Shown: positions 10,516 to 22,709 of the stretch, piece after piece
Layout: each line of letters begins with the position of its first letter
Position numbering within the stretch: the first letter of the stretch is position 1
Assembly (NCBI GenBank): GCA_033032175.1
Contig: CM065310.1
Coordinates: forward strand, 4,898,001-4,962,000
Length of the DNA stretch: 64,000 nt
Source of the DNA: Saturnia japonica
Lineage: Eukaryota > Arthropoda > Insecta > Lepidoptera > Saturniidae
Reading direction: 5' to 3'
Translations under genes and position numbers: made by a program
Notes under the pieces: model-generated
What the model saw: only the letters and a program-made list of their open reading frames with translations
Databases searched by the model: none
What the model was told of the DNA's origin: nothing

Positions 10516-12777
10516 GTGCTACCATTTTGAGCCATATATTTTACACATTTTTTACATTTGCACTTTTTATTGCCCACTTCATATATAAAAGTAAATAGAA
10601 ATCATATATATAGGTATTAATATAGAGTATGTAAACAGAATAATACAGGAGTGCAGTTTTAAATTAATATTAAATGCAACATTTATCTTCCCGAGTGAAA
10701 TCTATTATTCTTTAGAACGAATTGGAAAGCATACTTTTGCTAGGTTCAATTATACGTGAAAATATGTCTGGCACACTCTGACCACTCTCCCGGGCGTTAC
10801 CGGTCTGATTTTCACGATGCTTAAAATGTAAAGGAGGACGAAAGGCTGCGATTCGAATTTGTTTCTGGAACGTGATGAAGCATTTTAGTGAATTGCCGTT
10901 TGTGAAACGCTTCGAAAAAGAACAGAGCTTTTAAAGTGTCTGTTTATTTATGGTTTTTTTTAATTCCCGTTTTATTTGCAAGTATACTTTAGCTATCTAA
11001 TATCGAAAAATGTTTATAACATTCATCTTTGTAGATAAGGTTTTTAAGAGCTCCATTGAATTTAACTGGTGTTTCGTACAATGGGTAGCAAGCAAGCAAA
11101 TGTATGTTTAAATAATGTCATTTGAAATAAAAAGGTGCTCGTATTAAGTTAGGGGACAATAAGAATCCAGGTAAGCAATAAAAATAACCTATAATTATAA
11201 CTACTATAGTTGCATCACTGTAAATTTTCATTGAAAGCTGATTCTATTTATATATATTTCAAGTTCTTCGAAGTGGCATTCACTTCATATTTACGAAATG
11301 TATATACGTAAGTACTTACTGTTTTTCAGATATTTTTAGAGCGAAATTTCTTAACGGGGCCTACGGTAGGCGTTGACTTGTATAAATCGTCACGTAAGGA
11401 AAAGGTGGGACCCTCAGGCTGATCGCGAAATAGGCGCGCGTTATGATTTATCAGTTATTTTATATGGTGAATATTATATGATATAAAACTTACATCGATT
11501 TATTTATAAATTGAACTGGTTTTTAAATAGTATCTCCTGACTGCACAACTTTTTTATTGCGATTTTTTCATTAACAGAAAACAAACATTGCAAGGAGATG
11601 AACTCTAGGATTGATACTCACGCAAGAATGCATCCATCGAGCCATTACTATTTCACAAATTCACAGAACCGTTTCTTCACAGAAGATTACATAAAACAGT
11701 GCTTTAGACAGCAAATACGTAAGGAAACTTAATTTACCTCTCCTTGTCGGAACAAACACCCAAAGTTAACAAACCTCCTTTGTGTCCTTTGAAGTTTTGT
11801 ACCTCAGAATAAACAACACAAATTCCTCTCAAAGTAACCTATTATGTCTACGATACGGTTTTCTTTCCTTTTCTATTATAAAAGTTATTATGAAAATTGA
11901 GGATTAATATTATGGATAAAAACGGATAATCAACTATGATATTATTGCAGGCCCTATATTTTATATGAGCCCTTGTATTTTGACGTAGTTTTAATCGTGT
12001 GCATATTAATTGCGATATTTAATAATATACTTAAATTTTCTTCTTACTTTTGTGCGTCTATTTCTACATCCCTTCCTTTATATTGTAGAAGATCTATATT
12101 TGAACATTTAGTTTAATAAAAACGTTGTGTACTACAAAGTTGTATACTTGCATTATAAACTCTTGGATAAAAGAAAACTAAAAAAAATCGATCCAAAAAA
12201 TTTCTCATTACCCATTTCTATTCTGAATGTTTATTTAAAATGATCATGCTTAGATTAATGATCAGTTTCCGAAAATAATCATTAATAGAAGCAATGATAT
12301 CTTATAAGTAGCTCTATACGGCATTGACGCTTTTTACATGCCATCGTGAATGGTGGGCAATTGCCCTCAGTTCACTTACGACTTGATAATGTTGTGAGCG
12401 ACAAGAAACTTTTATCCTTTTTTGACAACAAAGTTTCCGCCGTACGATGTGATTACCTATCTCTTTTGTTTCAACATCCTGATAACAAAATTTGACGTTT
12501 TGAAATTGCTTTTAGTGAGGATATAACGCGTCTATTTATAAAACGTCACTGAATACGAGCGCTTATGTCATTAGTGATTTGGCTAAAGTTCTAGTTGGTT
12601 TCCGTTTTCCAGTGTTTTTAGAGTTTTGCAGAGAAGGGAACAGTTTAGTAACCTTTTCTTTTTTTATAGTATGGGAAAGTGGTAGGTATACCTTATGGTA
12701 GGCACAGTACAATACAATTATTAAAAAGTAAACAAAAACACCACGGCAACAGAAATGCTTGACTAAAAAATATATTG
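10516..12777. other. Gene-free AT-rich region
   Basis: No coding homology was seen. A short GC-richer patch at about 11350-11450 and a segment at 12680-12760 (TTATGGTAGGCACAGTACAA) hint at worn retroposon pieces but cannot be assigned. Confidence 0.45.
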
Positions 12778-14083
12778 TTCTATTTTTGCTTTCTATTTGA
12801 TTAAATAACCTATGTCACTCCCCACATATAAGACGAGTCAAACGACACCTCGCATGCTAAGATTCATCAAGCCGTTTAGACTACAGAGCGTGTCAAAGAA
12901 ATAGATATAGATACCCATATAACATACCTACAACATCCGTCACAGAGAAATTGGAAATCTATAGCCAGTCGTTGATATCGTGTAGGCATTGCAAGTCTCT
13001 TGGCAGCTATTTGCACTAGATTATTTAAGAAACACAATAAAACAAAAGGAGGTCACTGTAACGGGTTTATCACTATGATGGCCTTCTTGTTTTGGCGCCG
13101 CAAAAAGCACTTGCCAGTGTCAGTGTTTTTAAGCCTTCGTAAAATTTTCCAATATATAAAGTGGTGGCCAAGATGGTGGCTCCCTTGTCAGAAGTGTTCA
13201 GTGAGTTTTTGGGATATCTCAAAGTGTATGTTTTCCAATATATATATATATAATCCACTTCAAAAATAAAACCTATTTAAAAATGACAACCACGACATGT
13301 CACTTCAAGATCCCGCTAAAAGCTCCTACCATGATTGATTATTGGATACACACGCTTAAGTATGCCACTATGGCAAGTTTGAAACCTAGTTTATAATTCT
13401 TCAGAAAATAATTTTGGTATGTAATATGCTAATAAATTTTAATATTACATACATATTCCAATACTTTATGCGTTTTAATGGGAATTCTAAATGAACATCT
13501 AGCAATTATAGAAAACCAATAAAATCTTTTTCTATATTGAAGCAAACCAGAGGATCAACGCTCAAAGCTGCTAGACCTATTCAAACGCATAATTGTTGCG
13601 GGCGTAGTAACATAGTCTAGCAAATCGAATATTCGAGTTGACCGCCTCCGAATGGATCGGCCCCGATCTCACCCTTTCAATTAATATGTATCTACGTATC
13701 TCTCTACTTACTCGTACCTGCCTTTGCATATATATTTGTAGGATACAAAGTTATTTCAGTAATAGAAATAGCAAGTTAAATATAAATGCGTCGTTATAAT
13801 TAGATTGAAAATTTAAAATAATTATGTAAATACATTGAATATCACAATATTTATGATTATAAATAATAAATCAAACAGTATTTACCTGACTGCGATAAAG
13901 GAGGGTTATGTTTTTCAACCGTATGTATGTATGCTTATTTCTTTGGCACGCTCTGTAGTCTAAACAAATTCATGGATTTAAGCATACGAAGTGTTGTTAG
14001 ATTTGTCTTAACTGTGGGAGTGACATAGACTATATAATATTTAAGTACGACGTCTGGGAATCAAATAAAAAGCAAAAATAGAA
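12778..14083. mobile_element. Unclassified element with long, diverged inverted arms (about 1.3 kb)
   Basis: The left arm, about 12778-12904, is matched in reverse complement by the right arm, about 13936-14083. Shared words in order from the outer ends are CTATTTTTGCTTT, TATGTCACTCCC, then TAGACTACAGAGCGTG and CAAAGAAATA. The arms have drifted, with many substitutions and an extra stretch of about 25 bp in the right arm. The 1.03 kb between them has no transposase homology. It may be a foldback-type or MITE-like DNA element, or two inverted copies of one repeat. Target-site duplications were not identified. Confidence 0.6.
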
Positions 14084-15341
14084 AAACTTTTTTTTTTTGT
14101 CGTGTCTTTGTTGCAGTCGGGTTTTTTGTTTCCTTTTTAATAATTTATCTTGTTTTAAAGTTTTTATTCATTAATTTACAAACTTGTATCCCACGGTTTT
14201 GTCCGTTTTAAATTTATTCTACCAAATCTCCAATTTTATTCTCACTTCCCGTACTCGCCTGCGTTTGCCAGATTGTTTGACGTTTATAATTACTGCTCCA
14301 TTTCTCAAGATCACAGCGTGAAGTTATACACCCTTTAACCTTTCTCACAAATAGGCTTTAAAATGTAAGAAGACTTGTTTAAATATGACTGGTATTTCTA
14401 GTGATAAGCTCGTTCAAACAAACAATATCTTGAGCTTTATAATATTAAGTATAAATATAATCTTACATGAAACATTACTTTATAAATAAATATTCTTAAA
14501 CAGCTCTTGTAAACAAGAAATGAAGATCATGATGTGTCATAAAAACTTCTTATTACTTAATATTTTAAAGAGGGTTTTATATAATATGTTAAAGGAATCA
14601 ATATTTAATAAGAGTGTAATATTCCAAAGTGCTTGCTAAGCTTCATACTTAGATGGAAAGTTTGTCTTGAATTCACAGGCTCGGATCTTTTGAAATGAGA
14701 TTCTCCTAGGTGTATTTTCATAAAGTTTTTCTATAATAATTTATTTTACGCATTTGTGTATCTACACCCGTAATGTAAGAAAACGGAAGAAATTTAGACC
14801 TATATATATATATCCTGGTATGAACCAGAAAACGTATCTATCAACAATTTTTTTAAAGTTTAATTTACATTACGTATTTTCTATTTAATTTCTAACATAG
14901 TTGAGTGACGTTTAAGGATAAAGACATCAGGAAACATGAAAATTTAATATACATTTTCGTAATATCGAACACTGAATGTTTCTCGGCAAATAAGGTCACC
15001 AATATGCCGTATTGGAAAAAGCAAGAAGCATATATGCCCAGAAGTAGGATATTTTTGGGCTGGTTTTTATGATAAGTTGTTACCCTCAAATTATCCCATA
15101 AATCAACGTGAAGTCGAATATTGGTGTTAGCGCAAGTGGTGACAGTATGATTAAAATAAATGAAAAAAATATTAAAAAATCTTACTCATGTATTTTTGAA
15201 ATGATGTGCAATTTAAATAAATCTACAAATTTGACATCCTGTAATTATCTTTCGAGTAGCTACTGTGACTACAATCTTTAATTTACTTTTTTTTGTAATA
15301 TATAATGTAGCCTTGAATAATCTTTCTTATTTAGTCTAAAA
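14084..15341. other. Gene-free AT-rich region
   Basis: No gene was found. The text near 14190-14215 (CCCACGGTTTTGTCCGTTTT) resembles the CCACGGGTTT / CCGTGTTAAA signature seen again at 29.5, 31.0 and 53.5 kb. Confidence 0.45.
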
Positions 15342-17720
15342 TTATAATTGTCATGAAAAAAAAAATCTTCTGCGTCACATAAGAGAGAGAGGGTTAGAGA
15401 TAGTGGAACGTAGGCAGAGACAAAAAACAGTTGTCGTAGGCACCTACAATAAAATTTATAAATGCCGTCCGCCTGCCACATCATTCTGCTAAAATGCAAG
15501 CGCGGTGCTTGATTATTATTTTGCTGCGGAGTTATTTTAAAACTGTGAAATCTCGTAATATATTCATTAAAATCAAATGATTTGAAGGGAAAATTTGTCC
15601 AACGTTTATAATAACGTATTTATATCGATAAAGATTAGTACCATGTTTATAAAAACACCTTCGCAAATAATGCATTATTTTAGAAGAAATTTTATTACCA
15701 TATAAAGGTTATATTGCATCAACCCTAAAAGATAGGTATATGCTATCCCGTACTTCTTTTTATAACTTTTTAGGGGAAGTAATTCCGTCACACATCATTG
15801 TTGCGTAACTTTTTACCATTTACGCAACGCACGCAATGGAAACTTTCAAAAGCAATAAATTTTTCCCGTTTTAGCAACATTTTTCATTGATGTTCCGCTC
15901 CTATTTGTCTTAGCGTGATGTTATATAGCCTATAGCCTTCCACGATAAATGAGCTATTCAACACTAAAATAATTTTTCCATTCCAACCAGTACTTCGTGC
16001 GATTAGCGCGTTCAACCAAACAAATAAACTATTCAGCTTTATAATATTAGTATTGATATCAATGTATTATACAATAATATGTATCACACGTCTTTTATAT
16101 ATTAGCTATGTTTTATATGAGACAAACATCTTAGCATTCCATGTATTCTCCGTGCGGGTGCCGGGTCAGTCGTGTAGCAGACAGAGGGAAAAAGAACAGT
16201 CCCCGGGACTTGCGACCTACGTGTAGGTTTAAGGGACCCCTTTATGGTGCAAATCCGCGCTCACCTTGACTTCCCACGATACCCTCCCTGCAAAGCCAGA
16301 CTTGGTAAGAGACTGTTAATGCTGCTTTAGATACCCGTTCTAAAATAGAACTTACTGCAGTTCTCAACAGGCCATGGACTATATATACAAGCAAGCAAGA
16401 AGTACCACCAGTAATCTCCTTAGTCACATGACAAATTTAGTGCCGATAGTTGATAGTGGTGGGCAAGCTGTTGTAGCTTACTTCGACTTTAAAAAATCAT
16501 TCTACTTAGTCGATAACGATGTGTTGCTTAAAAAGTTTGCGGGGTTTGGGTTTACCCCACATTTACTTAATTTTTTCATAAGCTACATGAGAGATACGCA
16601 ACAATATGTAGAATACGCGGGACACCGATCGGAACCATACTTTACTTGGTCCGGTGTAAGCCAGGGCAGTAATCTGGGACCTCTGGAATTCATAATAATG
16701 GTTGTCAAAGATTCAAAGTGTCTATTGTTTGCTGATGATCTTAAGCTGTCTCTCACTGTAAATAATGTGGGTGACTGTGAGAGATTGCAGATGGACATAG
16801 ACAGAGTTGTATCATGGAGTAAGGAGAACCTTTTACAGTTCAACATATCAAAATGTATGACAACCACTTTCTCTCGAGCATCTTCTCCCATTCTTTATAA
16901 CTATAGGGTTGAAGGGATGCCGAGGGTTAGGGTTACAGAAGTCAGGGATTTAGGAGTTAAACTGATCACAGAGCTAACGTTTCGTGATCATATCATTAAT
17001 AGGTGTAAAAAAGCATATAGGAATTTAGGTTTCATACTTCGCACGATTCGTGGCTTCACAAATATAAAAGCGATTATCGCCTTATATAATGCTTTAGTTA
17101 GGAGTCAGTTAGAATGTAACGCAGTCATTTGGACCCCAAATAAAACTAAGTATAGTCTCATGTTGGAACGTGTGCAAAACAAATTTATTAGGTATTTATA
17201 TATGAGACAGTATGGTGTATATCCATTCTATCCGTTGAAGTATTAAACTTTATTTATTTTGGGTACGGTCGGTTATAATGAACTGAAGGTAAGAAGGGAT
17301 ATCACACTCACTTTGTATATCTTTAAAATATTTAGAGGAAAGATAGAAAATGCGGATATATTGGAGAAGTTGGGTATGTGTGTACCGGACCAGGATACCA
17401 GAATTCACCAGGATAGCATTAGCTATCATATGTTACAAAATTAAACATTATTTTAGTCTAAGTTTGGCTTCACTATTGCATTGGGGAAACCAGTAAAAAT
17501 AGTTTAAAGCTATGGAAATAAATAATAATATATATATATATATATATATACAAGCTATAGGATAGGTACGTAAAATATAAAATATTTGAAAAATCCAATC
17601 TAATATTTCAAATTCCAAAAATCTAGTCTAATAAAAGTAACTATGGACCAACTGTGTATTGGACTAAATTTTTGTCGGACAGGAGACCGGAGGAAAATGA
17701 GAGATAAGACACAAAAAAGT
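15342..17720 (+). repeat. Tandem duplication, unit A (uninterrupted copy)
   Basis: This 2379-bp unit starts TTATAATTGTCATG and ends ACACAAAAAAGT. The same start follows immediately at 17721 and the same end recurs at 23720. The repeat junctions share TTAT. The unit holds about 0.8 kb without coding homology (15342-16120) and then a broken LINE reverse transcriptase. Compared with unit B it carries three extra segments: about 26 bp near 15414-15440, about 115 bp near 15560-15677 and about 590 bp near 16115-16706. Confidence 0.85.
16374..17444 (+). pseudogene. Jockey/CR1-group LINE reverse transcriptase, 3' part (copy A)
   Basis: The frame encodes the later half of a non-LTR retrotransposon reverse transcriptase. 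VAYFDFKKSFYLVDNDVLL corresponds to the catalytic block A. SGVSQGSNLGPLEF is the PQGS-like block, and LLFADDLKLSL holds the FADD catalytic pair. SWSKENLLQFNISKC and LYNALVRSQLECNAVIWTPN are the thumb and C-terminal segments. The frame is broken in three ways. The 5' end is missing, with no endonuclease domain. In block A a tyrosine stands where these enzymes usually have a second aspartate (SFYLVD). Residues between LGPLEFIIMV and VKDSKCL are deleted. A TAA at 17244-17246 interrupts the frame, which then continues to 17444 (LFILGTVGYNELKVRRD). Copy B shares this stop, so it predates the duplication. Non-functional. Confidence 0.85.
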
Positions 17721-18347
17721 TTATAATTGTCATGAAAAAAAAAAATCGTCTGCGTCACATAAGAGAGAGAGGGTTAGAGATAGTGGAACGTAGGCACCTA
17801 CAATACAATTTATAAGTGCCGTCCGCCTGCCACATCATTCTGCTAAAATGCAAGCGCGGTGCTTGATTATTATTTTGCTGCGGAGTTATTTTAAAACTGT
17901 GAAATCTCGTAATATATTCTTTATTTTAGAAGAAATTTTATTACCATATAAAGGTTATATTGCATCAACCCTAAAAGATAGGTATATGCTATCCCGTACT
18001 TCTTTTTATAACTTTTTAGGAGAAGTAATTCCGTCACACATCATTGTTGCGTAACTTTTTACCATTTACGCAACGCACGCAATGGAAACTTTCAAAAGGA
18101 ATAAATTTTGCCCGTTTTAGCAACATTTTTCATTGATGTTCCGCTCCTATTTGTCTTAGCGTGATGTTATATAGCTTACCAGTCATTAGTCAGGCAGCGT
18201 AATGGCCGCACGCGTAATGCTAAACTGTAGAAAATTAAATATAAAATAAAGTTTTTATCAGCTAAAATTACGTCAATTGTGAAGTGTGCTTCGTACAACA
18301 TTGTTATTTGTGAGATTCTTACGTTTATACAGAACAAACTAGACGTG

Positions 18348-19631
18348 ATGGATGTACAAAGTCTCATCAGAATATGCAGTTTTGCTTTTTCAGCGGTTGA
18401 AGTGGAAAAAGCAAAGAATTTGTTATTTGAATCTATTCCAAGTGCTAAACGAAAGATTGTTAGAAGACGAGATAATAAACTTGTAAAAGATTTAGAAGAC
18501 ATTATATCCTTATTCCAAAACACGGATCCTGAGATAATACCTATATTCGTGGCTAAAGAACTACAAAAATTACCGCCAGTTACATTTGACCATGTGGATG
18601 TGACTCGCCTGTTGAAAGATATAATCATAATACAAACAGATATAAAGAACATCAAAGAATCACATATTTCAAAAGAAGAATTTGAAAAATTTAAAAATGA
18701 ATCTTTAAAGGTTGTAAACAACAATGTGATAGACGATTTTGAGCCTCATTTGAATAGACATAAGAGTGCATATGATTTACGCGATAGTGAATCAACTGAT
18801 TTATTACATACACAGTTGAATGAGAAACTAGCGACAATTCATCAGGAAGTAGAATTGAGTGACAGTCAACTTGCTCCTTCCCACACGCAACCTAACTATA
18901 TGTGTTGCTCTGTTACACCAAAACCAACGGATATTATTAAAATAAAAAGTGGGTATAACCAAAAAAATATTAGTCAGTCGCAAGTTGACCCTACTATTGG
19001 ATCTCAGCACATTAACTTCGAGTCTAATGATGTCACAAGACTTCATACAGTAAGGGATGATAACCAATCGAGTTCATCGCGTAAAACTTTTCGCGATCCT
19101 ATAGTAATGCTACATAATGAAAAAATCCTCAGTAACAGTAACGTAGAAATAAATAAATTACAAACTCCAACACTGTCAGATATTGTTCGTAGAGAAGGAA
19201 AATGGAGTGTTCAAGAACCTAGTGAAGAGTGGAAAATCGTACAGAGAAAAAGATTACGAAACAAATTTTTAGGTAAAAAAGGAAAAGCAGCCGCTGGACC
19301 AGATGATAAATTTAAAGCAGCGGATATTAAAATACCGCTATTTATTTCTAATGTTCACAAGGATACCATGGAGACAGATATAATTAATTATATTTATGAG
19401 AAAACGGAACAACTAGTTAAGTTAGAAAAAATAACTATGAAACAAGATAAAGGTTATCACAGCTATAAATTGTTGGTTCCTAAACAGACAGTTCATATGT
19501 TTCTTGAAGACCAGCTATGGCCCGATGGAATATCCTTTCGGCGTTTCATTAATTTTAAATATAGAAGCAAAGTGGGATATGAACGAAATTTGAATGTGGA
19601 CGAAAATACAAATAATGCATTAACCATGTAA
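18348..19631 (+). CDS. LINE ORF1 protein (putative nucleic-acid-binding)
   Basis: This is an intact frame of 427 residues from the first in-frame ATG at 18348. The frame is open upstream to about 18279 but has no ATG there. The N-terminal third reads VQSLIRICSFAFSAVEVEKA, then RKIVRRRDNKLVKDLEDIIS and KLPPVTFDHVDVTRLLKDI. This pattern recurs in ORF1-like proteins of CR1/L2-group LINEs of many invertebrates; it is recalled, not searched. The middle is polar, serine- and asparagine-rich and probably disordered. A basic patch, KIVQRKRLRNKFLGKKGK, precedes a C-terminal segment IPLFISNVHKDTMETDIINY. That segment looks like the start of an RNA-recognition-like fold, and the basic patch fits nucleic-acid binding. 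No CCHC zinc knuckle was seen. It ends in the sequence ATGTAA, just before ORF2. A role as the element's RNA-binding chaperone is inferred from position. Confidence 0.75.
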   Translation: MDVQSLIRICSFAFSAVEVEKAKNLLFESIPSAKRKIVRRRDNKLVKDLEDIISLFQNTDPEIIPIFVAKELQKLPPVTFDHVDVTRLLKDIIIIQTDIKNIKESHISKEEFEKFKNESLKVVNNNVIDDFEPHLNRHKSAYDLRDSESTDLLHTQLNEKLATIHQEVELSDSQLAPSHTQPNYMCCSVTPKPTDIIKIKSGYNQKNISQSQVDPTIGSQHINFESNDVTRLHTVRDDNQSSSSRKTFRDPIVMLHNEKILSNSNVEINKLQTPTLSDIVRREGKWSVQEPSEEWKIVQRKRLRNKFLGKKGKAAAGPDDKFKAADIKIPLFISNVHKDTMETDIINYIYEKTEQLVKLEKITMKQDKGYHSYKLLVPKQTVHMFLEDQLWPDGISFRRFINFKYRSKVGYERNLNVDENTNNALTM

Positions 19632-22428
19632 ACTCGTAACATTTAACTGTAAAAATGTAAAACGATCTTCAGAGTGTATAAAAGGTATATGTAGGTCGGC
19701 AGACATTGTCGCACTTTAGGAAACTTGGTTATTGCAACATGACCTTCAATACTTGTCAACCATTGATGGAGACTTCACATATACGGGCACGACCGCTGTG
19801 GATTTATCAGCTGGAATACTGCGTGGTCGTCCGTATGGTGGCATCGCGATCTTGTGGCGTAAGGCGTCGTTTACATCAGTTTCTGTGTTGGATTGTGACA
19901 ATCCGCGAATAGCAGCGATAAAAGTGGTAGTAAATAATCGTTCTATATTAGTTTTTAGTATATACATGCCCGTTGATAAAGATGTCAATCTTATTGAATT
20001 TTCTGAATGCCTAGGTAAAGTGAGTGCAATTATTGATAGTGCTGGAGTTGAAGCCGCTTTTATCATGGGCGATTTTAATGCGCACCCGCGGGAATTATTT
20101 TGTGAGTAGTTACTACAGTTCTGTGAAGAACAAATGTGGCAATGTGCTGATTTTGAGAAACTAGGTATGAACTAAGACTCTTATACTTTTGTTAGTGATG
20201 CGCATGGCTGCAGACGGTGGCTTGATCATTGTTTGACTACGGAAGCGGCATTTAAAACTATTACGAGCATTAATATTCTTTATAATGTATACTGGTCTGA
20301 TCATTATCCTATAGAAGTTGTGTCAGATTTGCTTATTGTAAAATCAAAAATACCACATAATATAATTCAGGACAAAATTATCTGGGGTGTTCGACGTTCA
20401 GAACAAATAGAAAATTATTCTCAATTATGTAATAAAAAATTTAGGGATATTCACTTGCCTGAAGAAATGTATAAATGTTGTGATGCTATGTGTACTGATG
20501 TACAGCATAAAACTATTTTGGATAATATGTATAATAATATTGTTACTGTACTAAGTGAGGCTGCTGTCTTTTGCTGTGAAACTAATTTTGTTACACGTAA
20601 AAAAGTTATAGTAGGGTGGAATAAATATATTCGCGATGCTCACAGAGTGGCCAAGTCATACTATGAAATATGGACATTACACAGTAAACCGAGAACTGGA
20701 AATATTTATGATCAAATGTATGAAAGTAGGAAAATATTTAAGTCTAAATTGAAGTGGTGTCAAGTTCATGAAGACCAGATTAAAATGGACATATTAGCCT
20801 CCCATCACTCGACAAAAAATTTTAAGCAGTTTTGGAAATTTACAAACAAATTAAATCCAAGACTTGATCAGCCTGTGAGCATTGAGGGAATTAGTGAATC
20901 AAAAAACATAGCAGAACTCTTTAAGAATTATTTTAGAATAGAATCACCAGAGGAAATAACACCTCAAATTAATAATAGTAGCCCCCGTCAAAGCGAGAAG
21001 CTTGTAAGTTTCTCAGCTAAAGAAGTTTCTCGAGTAATTAAAAATATGACCAGAGGCAAATCTCCTGGCCATGATAGCATTAGTGTTGAACACCTACAGT
21101 ATGCTGGAGTTCACTTGCCGAGAGTAGTAAGCATGTTTTTCTCTTTGTGTATAGGGCATGGTTATCTTCCTCAAGATATAATGAAAACTATTGTTGTACC
21201 AATTATCAAAAATAAGACTGGTGACATATCTTTGTTGAGCAATTATAGGCCCATATCACTGGCAACTATTATGGCAAAGGTGTTGGATTGTCTGCTTAGG
21301 TCACACTTAACCGATTATGTTAATCTTCAGGATACCCAGTTTGGTTTCAGGACTGGTTTATCTACTGAAAGTGCTATTTTAACTTTAAAACAAGTTGTGA
21401 AATATTACACAGATAGGAGTACGCCGGTGTTTGCATGTTTCTTGGATTTATCAAAAGCTTTTGATATGATCAAATATCAAGCTTTGTGGCAAAAATTACG
21501 GAGCACAGGAATACCGAATGAAATTTCATCAGTTTTTGAGTATTGGTATACCAATCAGATTAATCATATCAGATGGGCTGGAACTCTTTCTGAAGCATAT
21601 AAGCTTGAATGTGGGGTAAGACAGGGGGGCCTAACATCACCTAGCTTATTTAATCTGTACATAAATGAGTTGATCGAGAAACTTGGTAGCATGCATGTCG
21701 GTTGCTATATCGATGGAGTATGTGTTAATAATATAAGTTATGCTGACGACATGGTGATTTTAAGTCCTTCGATCAGTGGTCTCAGGAAATTACTGAAAAC
21801 ATGTGAAGTTTACGCTAATATGTTTGGCCTTGAATATAATGTTAATAAGAGTAAATATATGATATTTAATCCTCGCGGAAACGCTATTACCTGTAACTTA
21901 TCTGTGAGTCTTAGCGGAAACAGTTTGGTAAGAGTTTCGCAGTTTAAATATCTCGGGCACTACGTTACGGATAATATGAAAGATGACAGAGACATAGAGA
22001 GAGAGCGCAGGGCGTTGTCGGTGAGGGGTAATATGCTGGTTCGCAGGTTTGCCCATTGTACACCAAGCGTAAAAATATTGCTATTCAAAGCCTACTGTCA
22101 GTGCTTCTATACCAGCAACCTCTGGACCACATATACTCAGCTTGCCTACAATGCTCTGCGTATACAGTACAATAATGTGTTCAGAGCATTGTTGGGGCTG
22201 CCTCGGTACTGTAGCGCATCAGGGATGTTTGCTGAGGCGCGCGTTGAAAATTTTTACGCGATTATTCGTAAAAAAGCATGCTCCATGATGAATCGACTGT
22301 GTGGTAGCTCTAATGGTGTCCTGAGGATATTATCGAATAGACCGGATAGTTTGTTCCTTCACCATTGGACTGAATTAATTAAAAGCGTGTGTACTTATGC
22401 AAATTACTTATTTTGCTTGTCTGTGTAA
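19624..22428 (+). pseudogene. LINE ORF2: APE endonuclease plus reverse transcriptase, with three stops
   Basis: One continuous frame of 935 codons. The first 190 codons are an APE-type endonuclease: NCKNVKRS, DIVAL then ETWL, RGRPYGGIAILWRK, FIMGDFNAHP, and finally SYTFVSDAHG and YWSDHYPIE. The reverse transcriptase follows: KSPGHDSISVEHLQYAG, LLSNYRPISLATIMAKVLD, FACFLDLSKAFDMIKYQ (block A aspartates), GVRQGGLTSPSLFNLYINE, and YADD at 21739-21750. TAG at 19717-19719, TAG at 20107-20109 and TAA at 20173-20175 interrupt the endonuclease part. The reverse-transcriptase part is fully open for more than 700 codons. No ATG lies between the ORF1 stop and the endonuclease start. Translation may therefore have depended on reinitiation or coupling with ORF1. 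The enzyme would nick target DNA and prime reverse transcription there. This copy is inactive. Confidence 0.9.
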
Positions 22429-22709
22429 ATGTTTGTAAAATGTGTTTTTGTCTTTACTAACATAGGCTAAGTTAACTAACATTATTGGATGTAAATCTGA
22501 AATAAATAAAATTATTATTATTATTATAGCCTTCCACGATAAATGAGCTATTCAACACTAAAATAATTTTTCCATTCCAACCAGTACTTCGTGCGATTAG
22601 CGCGTTCAACCAAACAAATAAACTATTCAGCTTTATAATATTAGTATAGATATCAATGTATTATACAATAATATGTATCACACGTCTTTTACTATGTTTT
22701 ATATTATAT

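Larger units (their letters stand above)
18176..22524 (+). mobile_element. Nearly complete two-ORF LINE (CR1/L2-like)
   Basis: The element is 4349 bp, bounded by comparison with the uninterrupted unit A, where the site reads TTATATAGCCTATAGCCTTC. It has a short 5' leader (18176-18347) with the repeated word GCGTAATG. ORF1 follows at 18348-19631, then ORF2 with an APE endonuclease and a reverse transcriptase (19624-22428). A 3' tail of about 95 bp ends AAATAAATAAAATTATTATT(ATT)n, without poly-A. A short microsatellite tail and lack of a clear target duplication are typical of CR1/L2-group elements. The exact clade is not certain. Only three in-frame stops were seen in ORF2, so this is a young copy. 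Confidence 0.85.
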
